From Acanthamoeba castellanii str. Neff (Eukaryota; Discosea; Longamoebia; Acanthamoebidae), in contig NW_004457244.1 in NCBI RefSeq assembly GCF_000313135.1, forward strand, positions 122,969 to 138,328: a DNA stretch of 15,360 nucleotides. The letters run 5' to 3'. This document shows, piece by piece, positions 10,390 to 15,360 of this stretch. The position numbers and the translations under genes are program-made. The stretch's first letter is position 1; each line of letters starts with the position of its first letter. The notes beneath the pieces are model-generated. The model ran no database searches. It was not told the origin of the DNA and saw only the letters and a program-made list of their open reading frames with translations.

Positions 10390-10440
10390 TTAGGTACCCA
10401 AAATGTTCTTATCTACGTAGCTCAGGCACCCAATTTCTGT
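10390..10440 (-). repeat. Right TIR of transposon 2
   Basis: Inverted partner of 5329-5379; on the plus strand it starts TTAGGTACCCAAAA and ends CAATTTCTGT. Confidence 0.92.
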
Positions 10441-10443
10441 GTC

Positions 10444-10473
10444 CCTACCTTAGGTATGGAAAACTCACCTTAA
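10444..10473 (+). repeat. 30-bp repeat, copy 1
   Basis: Begins CCTACCTTAGGTATGG and ends CTCACCTTAA; identical over 30 bases to 10644-10673. It follows the right TIR of transposon 2 by three bases and may be part of the element's true end or of an older element it landed in. Confidence 0.9.
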
Positions 10474-10643
10474 TCAGTGCTTGGGTATGTACTGCATCAC
10501 ACATCATTGTGGTGCCAGCTGTGATTGCACCACCACCACCAGTGACAGAAAGATCAGGGCTCAGCAAGCCTGGTACCAGAAAGGGATTTTTAAAATTGTT
10601 TTTAAATGCATTTTAGGTACCCATTACAGCCATATTTGGTGCA
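10474..10643. other. Spacer between the 30-bp repeats
   Basis: No gene is visible. It includes TTAGGTACCCA at 10613-10623, the same 11 bases that begin the right TIR at 10390, so the block TTAGGTACCCA...30-bp repeat occurs twice (84 bp and 61 bp long). This looks like a second, degenerate terminus of a related element. Confidence 0.6.
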
Positions 10644-10673
10644 CCTACCTTAGGTATGGAAAACTCACCTTAA
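10644..10673 (+). repeat. 30-bp repeat, copy 2, at the mobile/host border
   Basis: Exact copy of 10444-10473. The next base starts GC-rich, CpG-rich sequence (CGAACTGTTGGGCGG), so its end TTAA marks the left border of the host island. Confidence 0.9.
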
Positions 10674-10764
10674 CGAACTGTTGGGCGGCACGCGAGCTGC
10701 TCGCAACATTGCCATTACCAAAAAAGAGGAGAAAGTGATTCTAGAAATCTTTGGGTGTACACGA

Positions 10765-11574
10765 TCAGCGAGTGACCACGGGTGTCTCAAATATGGATTT
10801 CGTCTTGGTCTGCATCTTGTTCTTGTGTTCTGGCGTGCCCATGGTGTGCTCCCATGTCACCCGCTTCACGCCGTTCTTGGGATCCGCGAGCGCCTTCTTG
10901 ACCGGGCCCCAGTTGAATTGCACCGCCGACAGCAATCCGAACACGGGATCCAGATTGCGCATCAACCAGTCTTTCACGGCCGGTGTGGACGGGTATCCGT
11001 TGCCGTAGTTGCGATTGATGGTAATGTAGCACTCCTTGAACGGCAGATTCTTGGTGATGCCATCGCGCAGCGTCTTGGCCACGATGCTGGCCACGCTCAC
11101 GATCGGGTAGTTGACGTCGGCCTTGCTCTCCACGACGATGGTGCAGATGCCGGGAAAGAGGCGCTGGAGGGTCGCTCGGTAGGTCGCACAGTTGCCCAAA
11201 GCGTCGACGTAGAGCTCGGCGAGATTGATGCCGGTGGCCAGGACGTCCCGATTGAGACCCGTGGCGGCATCGTAGGACACCTCGTTGAGGTTGCGGTTCT
11301 CGGTGTGGCTGTAGTTGGCGTTGGAGATCTCTTCGGCGCTGACGATGCGCGACCGGAATCCGACATCGGGATCTTCGAGCAGCGCCGCAAAGAGTCGATC
11401 ACGTTCGGCGGGCTTGACATCCTTGGAGTCCCGATACCCGCGCTTGCGGTAGGCCTCCTGTTTGTCGACCGGGCAGTACGCGCAGGCATAGATCATGGGG
11501 CTGATGGTGGGTCCACGACCGCATGCCCATGGCGTAGGCCACTCGCTTGGCGCACTTTCACCTCTCTGTTCCAT
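10765..11574 (-). CDS. Ribonuclease H2 subunit A, catalytic Asp-Glu segment missing
   Basis: RNase H2A is the catalytic subunit that cuts RNA in RNA-DNA hybrids and at single ribonucleotides in DNA, in the nucleus. From ATG 11574 (context CCACCATGG) it gives 269 residues, near the family's usual 270-300. Matching features are GRGPTISPM (19-27), RDSKDV (48-53), ATGLNRD (104-110), ELYVDALG (120-127, catalytic D124), FPG (140-142), KADVNYPIVSVASIVAK (151-167, catalytic D153) and NGYPSTPAVKDWL (192-204). The family motif G-[IV]-D-E-A-G-R-G-P is reduced to WACGRGP at 16-22: the two catalytic residues Asp and Glu are absent, as if 15 bp had dropped out in frame at 11520/11521. No intron is needed. 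TATTTAAG about 45 bp upstream of the ATG may be a core promoter. It is either a dead copy, a natural deletion allele, or an assembly error. Identity is sure, activity is not. Confidence 0.9.
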   Translation of the reverse strand: MEQRGESAPSEWPTPWACGRGPTISPMIYACAYCPVDKQEAYRKRGYRDSKDVKPAERDRLFAALLEDPDVGFRSRIVSAEEISNANYSHTENRNLNEVSYDAATGLNRDVLATGINLAELYVDALGNCATYRATLQRLFPGICTIVVESKADVNYPIVSVASIVAKTLRDGITKNLPFKECYITINRNYGNGYPSTPAVKDWLMRNLDPVFGLLSAVQFNWGPVKKALADPKNGVKRVTWEHTMGTPEHKNKMQTKTKSIFETPVVTR

Positions 11575-12068
11575 GGTGGGTGTTTGACACACAAAGAACA
11601 AAAAGCACGACTTAAATATTCCAGCATTTCGCCACGATGCCCTACAGGTACGACCCGTTTGCGCAGAGGAATCCCATAGAAGCGATTTTTTTGGTACCAC
11701 CAAATGTGCGACTTTTTGTTTGCCGTTTCTCATCGGTTTGATCCAGGATTTCGCCGAGCGATACAAGCAAACAGTCGGCATCGCGTCGGCCAGTGGCCAT
11801 CGCGGCCACATTCGGCTGCATGATCCTCTTCTTCGCGGCCATCGCTGTCGTCGGCACGGTGACCTGCTTGTTCGTCTCCGTTGTGCTACCATTTGCCTTC
11901 ATGGCCTGCTTGTTCACAGACGGTGCGCTCAGGCCAATAAAAAAAACCCGAGGAGGCGACCGTGACAAGTTGTTTTGCACAGTGCTCTGCTGATTCCGTC
12001 GGACGTACCTAGAATTCTAATGCTCGGTCCATACCCAGAATTTTGGCGCATCCCTTTCATCGGCTCTC
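11575..12068. other. Divergent spacer with two conflicting small ORFs
   Basis: This 0.5-kb stretch separates the RNase H2A and NmrA-like starts, which face away from each other, so it should hold both promoters. On minus, 11980-11642 is open for 112 residues (MQNNLSRSPPRVFF...), hydrophilic and unrecognised. On plus, 11820-11993 encodes a 57-residue frame starting MILFFAAIAVVGTVTCLF with two adjacent hydrophobic segments and a basic tail, like a small membrane protein. The two overlap and the region is CpG-rich, so both may be chance; I cannot choose. Confidence 0.3.
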
Positions 12069-12102
12069 AAGTAGCGGCGACAACGACCTGTCGCCGCTAC
12101 TT
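12069..12102. repeat. Perfect 14-bp inverted repeat upstream of the NmrA-like gene
   Basis: Arms AAGTAGCGGCGACA and TGTCGCCGCTACTT enclose the loop ACGACC. It ends 71 bp before the NmrA-like ATG and about 20 bp before a TATA-like sequence, where a binding site for a dimeric regulator or a strong 5' RNA hairpin would lie. Confidence 0.85.
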
Positions 12103-12121
12103 CCCCATTGCCCGTACACCG

Positions 12122-12130
12122 CATAAAAAG
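12122..12130 (+). promoter_or_regulatory. TATA-like element of the NmrA-like gene
   Basis: CATAAAAAG lies about 45 bp before the ATG at 12174, with TCAACAACCACGAATT just before the start. Position and sequence fit a core promoter with a very short leader. Confidence 0.4.
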
Positions 12131-12173
12131 CTCGACTCAGCTCTCTGGCATAAACATTCAACAACCACGAATT

Positions 12174-13141
12174 ATGCGGATCGCTGTTACTGCTGCCACT
12201 GGAAACACCGGCGTAGCGCTTGTGCAGGCGCTGTCCCAGGCTGGCCACCAAGTCGCAGCCATCACCAGAGACCCACTCGGCAAGGCCGCCCAAGAACTAG
12301 CGGCGCTCCCTGGCGTGGAAGCCTTGACACTAGAGGACGCCTTCAACAAGCCCGTTGACAGGTACATGATGGTGGCAGAGGGTCAAGCGTAGCCGTGCAG
12401 CTAACACATGTGATCCCTATTTCAGAGTATATCTGGCGAGCGCAGTTACTCGAGACATGTTTGTCGTGGAGACGGACATCATCAATGCTGCGCGCAAGGC
12501 CGGCGCCAAGTACATCGTGAAGCTGGCCACGACCGACTCCGCAATGCACGTCCACAGCGACATCTTCTACGCCCGCTCACATCTGGCGGTGGAGCACTTC
12601 CTCGAACAAGGCGACATTCCGTTCACGAGCCTCCGGCCGAACCTCTTCCACAATAACGTGGTTGGCCTTGACTTGGCCTCGGTGGCAAAAACGCACCAGT
12701 TCAGGACCATGGCTCATGGCGCCTCGGTGGCTTCAATCGACCCCGCTGACGTGGGGAGGGCTGCGGCCGCACTCTTGTCCTTGGACGACCCTTCGCCCCA
12801 CTACGGCCAGAAGTACACGCTGACCGGACCTGAGAATATCAACGATCAAAGGTTAGCTGTCACCCAGGTGCCTGCCGTTTATCTGTTTCTTTGGCTCAAT
12901 GTATACTTTCTCTTGCAGCGTTGGTGAAGTGCTTCGGGAGGTGCTGCAAACAGACGTCAAGTTCGCAGGCGGCGTCAGGGACGACGAGTTCCCGGCCCTT
13001 TTTCTGGCGGCCCTCGCCAACCTGAAACAGGGCAAAGGCGATCTGGCACACACAGCCACCTCTCCGGAAATTCTGGCTCTCGCCCCACCCAGAAGCACTT
13101 TCAAAGACTATGTCACCCATTACTTTGCTAAGCGCGTGTAA
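12174..13141 (+). CDS. NmrA-like NAD(P)-binding protein
   Basis: NmrA-like proteins are atypical short-chain dehydrogenase relatives that bind NAD(P) and often act as redox sensors or oxidoreductases in the cytosol. Three exons (12174-12361, 12426-12851, 12919-13141) joined over introns of 64 bp (GTACAT...TTTCAG) and 67 bp (GTTAGC...TTGCAG) give 278 residues, the usual size. The N-terminus MRIAVTAATGNTGVALVQAL is a Rossmann strand and dinucleotide loop (AxxGxxG at 7-13), followed by GHQVAAITRDP. The splice at 12361/12426 restores PVDRVYLASAVTRDMF. ARKAGAKYIVKLATTDS, HLAVEHFLEQGDIPFTSLRP and the SIDPADVGRAAAALL segment are typical of the family. The second splice gives NDQSVGEVLREVLQ. The end is STFKDYVTHYFAKRV. 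No breaks are visible and CpG is normal, so it looks functional. Substrate unknown. Confidence 0.88.
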
Positions 13142-13319
13142 GCTTTGATCACTGGCCAGAATTACAAACCATTAACAGTATTCTTGGACACATAAAGCTG
13201 CTAGCGGCACAGTTGCGGTTGCGTGACCGAATCGAGCTGGAGGTTGGGTTGTGAATAAATGCGCTCACTATCGTTTATCCATGCCTGAGGCCGAAAGCGG
13301 TTGCGCAGACCGACCAAGC
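13142..13319. other. Intergenic spacer after the NmrA-like gene
   Basis: No coding signal. It holds the 3' flanks of two convergent genes; ACATAAAG near 13191 (plus) and several T-rich stretches could serve as 3'-end signals, but no canonical AATAAA follows the NmrA-like stop within 100 bp. Confidence 0.4.
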
Positions 13320-13469
13320 CTAAATGCCCTCCCATACATTCTCGCCGCCGGGCTTTTCGTGCACGAGCTCCTTGGTGGTGTCGGGCTCCGTGTAGGGTTC
13401 GAATTCTTTGGCGCGCAGGTTCTTCAGTTTGGTCGCATTCCAATCGCAGTTGGCGTGGCCCGACGCTTT
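13320..13469 (-). CDS. 3'-terminal exon of an unknown host gene, 5' part not visible
   Basis: After a minus-strand acceptor-like AACCTCAG (ending at 13470), a frame of 49 residues runs KASGHANCDWNATKLKNLRA...FEPYTEPDTTKELVHE...GENVWEGI to TAG at 13320. Codon use is GC-ending and CpG-rich like the two host genes. Upstream, 13470-13554 contains another short open stretch (MVPSSPLHAHRCNPEGKLWS) in a different frame, and CpG-poor sequence begins near 13560, so the gene is either spliced from a distant exon or cut by mobile DNA. I do not recognise the family. Confidence 0.4.
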   Translation of the reverse strand, partial: KASGHANCDWNATKLKNLRAKEFEPYTEPDTTKELVHEKPGGENVWEGI

Positions 13470-13794
13470 CTGAGGTTGGCTTCATAATGTCAATCGACCA
13501 GAGCTTGCCTTCCGGATTGCATCTGTGCGCGTGCAGGGGCGAAGATGGAACCATCAGAACAGTGCAGTTCCAGGGTCTTGGTGAGAGATATGTTGGATGG
13601 GAGTTCAGATTCAGTGTTCATGGCTGGTGTGAATGGAGAACGAAAAAGTGGATTGTGTTTGTTTATTTATGAGGATCAAGATCTTTCCACATGGTGTCTG
13701 TCATTTTAGGTGGTTTGTCCACGCTATGTTGAGGTGCTTGAAGGCCAACTGTTCTGATGGTGTGAGCTTGAGATGGTCATTAGGACAACAATCA
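13470..13794. other. Transition from host to CpG-poor mobile DNA
   Basis: CpG drops sharply after about 13560. No gene is supported between 13560 and 13794. A 12-base direct repeat, TCATTAGGACAA at 13775 and TCATTAGGACAT about 15 bases later (11 shared), stands out. No TIR matching either transposon is visible at the border. Confidence 0.4.
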
Positions 13795-14142
13795 TTAGGA
13801 CATCTCAACAATCACCCTGGATTCAGGGTGTCCTTTGTTGTGTTCATTGCAGAGGAACCAGCAAGGGTCCTTGATGTAGTACATATGCTCAGGCATTTCA
13901 TTGCCCAACAGTTTGAGTTGGGCTTGTGTTTCATGCTGCATGCCCTCCAACATGTGTGAGACCACATTTTTGGCATCCTTGTGTGTCATTGTGAGCTCCA
14001 GTCATGTGCTTTTGAGTTGCCAGATCTCTTTCTTCAGCTGCACAAGGTTGTTTGTGGTATGGGCATATTTCTGAAGCCTTGCCTTCTTCTTGATTATGTG
14101 CACACTGAGCTGGTTGATGTGGGCACTCATACAGTCCAACAT
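13795..14142 (-). pseudogene. Coiled-coil protein gene with one in-frame stop
   Basis: From ATG 14142 (preceded by GCCACC) the frame reads MLDCMSAHINQLSVHIIKKK and LQKYAHTTNNLVQLKKEIWQ, a heptad-like pattern. It meets a TGA near 14005, then continues in frame (LELTMTHKDAKNVVSHMLEG) to DPCWFLCNEHNKGHPESRV and the stop at 13795. The total is 116 codons. The TGA sits where CGA would give Arg, as expected for CpG deamination. It is probably a transposon-borne gene or one exon of it; no family recognised. Confidence 0.4.
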
Positions 14143-14217
14143 GGTGGCCACAAAGAAGAAGAATGAACACTGCACTCTTTATTGGTCCAGGAAATGGTGG
14201 TGGTGCATCAACTCACC

Positions 14218-14473
14218 TCATCCAGTACCACAACTTCTTCTCAACCTTCGCCCTGCTCCTCCATCTCAACCTCCACAGCATCAGCTCCTAGCACCCCTGC
14301 GCAGGTATTCAACCATGCCCTTTTTTTGTTGTGTACATGTATGTGATGAAATATATCACTATCAACAGCAGTCCCAGCCCTCCACAACCCCACACTCAGA
14401 ACCATTGCACAAGAGAAAGCAAGATCATGAGGATACTGACACCCACACCCACAGACACAGCACTGCCCACTGA
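14218..14473 (+). pseudogene. C-terminal exons of a Ser/Thr-rich protein
   Basis: Exon 14218-14304 encodes a Ser/Thr/Pro/Ala-rich stretch ending SAPSTPAQ. A 64-bp intron (14305-14368, GTATTC...CAACAG) joins it in frame to 14369-14473, which encodes QSQPSTTPHSEPLHKRKQDH, then DTDTHTHRHSTAH and a TGA. The basic KRK patch could be a nuclear signal. The composition recalls the linker of the transposase at 305-3266. Upstream exons are not identified and the minus strand carries another ORF nearby. Function unknown. Confidence 0.4.
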
Positions 14474-14590
14474 CAAACAAAATCACTTTTCAAAATGACT
14501 GGACCTCTCTTTTCAAATGTCTGTTGCTGCATTGCCTAAATGAGGAATTATGTCTACACAAAGGACTTCTTGACAAGACAACTCTGGGGG

Positions 14591-14599
14591 TATAAATTA
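14591..14599 (+). promoter_or_regulatory. TATA box
   Basis: TATAAATTA lies 42 bp before the ATG at 14641, with a CT/T-rich tract (14609-14632) between, a common arrangement for a core promoter and initiator. Confidence 0.45.
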
Positions 14600-14640
14600 G
14601 GCAGTGTCTCTGTTTTTTCTTTTTTTTGTTGTTCCCCCCA

Positions 14641-14895
14641 ATGTACACCATGTCAACTGTGCAACCTTGTCCAATGAGTTGTTGTTGTCTGGCTGCCCAG
14701 CTTGAAAAGCTTAACAGGAGCAAGGAGGAGAGGAGTGAGGAGGAGAGGAGTGAGGAGATGATTCCAAACATCCACACCATGTGTGGATTGGTGCATCCAT
14801 TGATGGTGGAGAGTGGCAGGGGCCAGATCATCAAGTATGTCTTTCTGTGCATGTATCTCTGCATCATCCAGTATTCCTTAGAGCAGGGGAGGTGA
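14641..14895 (+). CDS. Possible 5' exon(s) of an unknown gene
   Basis: The ATG at 14641 follows a TATA box and pyrimidine tract. The frame gives MYTMSTVQPCPMSCCCLAAQ, then a highly charged EERSEEERSEEM segment encoded by a 15-bp tandem repeat, then VESGRGQIIKYVFLC and a stop at 14895. A GTATGT donor at about 14835 may end the first exon, so the part after it may not be coding. I recognise no family; the position suggests the start of another mobile-element gene continuing to the right. Confidence 0.3.
   Translation: MYTMSTVQPCPMSCCCLAAQLEKLNRSKEERSEEERSEEMIPNIHTMCGLVHPLMVESGRGQIIKYVFLCMYLCIIQYSLEQGR
14723..14757 (+). repeat. 15-bp GA-rich tandem repeat
   Basis: AGGAGGAGAGGAGTG occurs at 14723-14737 and 14738-14752, with a partial third unit. 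In the plus frame it encodes repeats of EERSE. Confidence 0.8.
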
Positions 14896-15360
14896 TAAGT
14901 GGATTCTTCTGCAGGGAGTGGTAGTTTGGCAGTGACCTGAAGTTGGCTCTGTAGAAGGGTAGTGTGAGTGCTGAAATGTAAACACAAAATTTATATGCTC
15001 CCAAGGCGACCACACTGTCAAAATATCTAAAACCTTCACTGGTCTGGAGAACTCACATGGCATCATTGAGTACATCCTTCTTGGGCTCAAAGTCTACAAC
15101 AACATAGCACCTGCCAAAAGTATGCATCTCTTCTCTTGCCTTGCCAGCATTATGCCCACATCACTCATACCCCACTTCCCCAGAACGGTTCTGTGCCCTC
15201 ATCACTTCCCATTGGAGTGACTGAAGGGCACAGATGGACGCCTTCCAGGCTGCAGAGGCAGCAGCAATTGAAGCCACCTCCTCAAGGCAAAGGAACTGGC
15301 ACAGATCTGGAATGCATCTGCCTTGCCAAGTGCATCACACCTGATGGCCATACCATCAAC
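14896..15360. other. CpG-poor sequence with unresolved coding fragments
   Basis: No complete gene. On plus, about 15225-15345 has an Ala/Gln-rich reading (MDAFQAAEAAAIEATSSRQR) and a second open frame runs off the window end (LECICLAKCITPDGHTIN). Composition matches the mobile stretches, so this is likely the interior of another element extending beyond the window. Confidence 0.3.

Larger units (their letters stand above)
5329..10440. mobile_element. Transposon 2, 5.1 kb, SNF2 helicase plus MULE-like transposase
   Basis: The two 51-bp ends are inverted copies with three differences. Exactly between them are two outward-facing (divergent) genes, an SNF2-type helicase on the minus strand and a DDE transposase on the plus strand. 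The helicase stop is about 100 bp from the left TIR and the transposase stop about 95 bp from the right TIR, each with an AATAAA signal. This compact fit makes it likely that both genes belong to the element rather than one being a later insertion. No matching target-site duplication is visible. TIR sequence and gene set differ from transposon 1. Confidence 0.8.

Noticed and set aside
10681..11679. Long plus-strand ORF of 332 codons opposite RNase H2A
   Set aside because: It is the antisense shadow of the GC-rich RNase H2A gene; the minus strand carries clear family motifs throughout.
11642..11980. Minus-strand 112-residue ORF as an upstream exon of RNase H2A
   Set aside because: Its frame stops before the RNase H2A ATG, and that ATG has good context and needs no upstream exon.

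Overview
This window is eukaryotic nuclear DNA made of two very different kinds of sequence. A GC-rich, CpG-rich island (about 10674-13560) holds ordinary host genes. Long CpG-poor, TG/CA-rich stretches (1-10673 and about 13560-15360) hold decayed, intron-containing transposon genes. Introns are short (57-110 bp) with GT...AG ends. A methylating unicellular eukaryote or fungus with small introns fits (inference); the sequence does not let me name the lineage.

Layout. 158-3451 is a 3.3-kb DNA transposon with 81-bp terminal inverted repeats (TIRs). It carries a multi-exon minus-strand Mutator-like (MULE) DDE transposase with a C-terminal C2H2 zinc finger. 3452-5328 holds two further spliced, decayed genes on opposite strands that I do not recognise. 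5329-10440 is a second, unrelated transposon of 5.1 kb with 51-bp TIRs. It carries two genes: an SNF2-type helicase remnant running left and a second MULE-like transposase running right. Each gene ends about 100-150 bp from its TIR with an AATAAA signal. 10444-10673 holds two exact copies of a 30-bp repeat spaced 200 bp apart, and the second copy forms the border with host DNA.

The host island carries the RNase H2 catalytic subunit (minus strand) and an NmrA-like NAD(P)-binding protein (plus strand, three exons). Between them lies a 0.6-kb divergent spacer with a perfect 14-bp hairpin. A short 3' exon of another host gene follows, and its 5' part is not visible where CpG-poor DNA resumes. The right-hand stretch has fragments of at least three more transposon-like genes.

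Three points stand out. The SNF2 helicase and MULE transposase share one TIR-bounded element. The RNase H2A reading frame appears to have lost exactly the segment holding the first two catalytic residues. Several disablements, and the differences between TIR arms, match deamination of methylated CpG.
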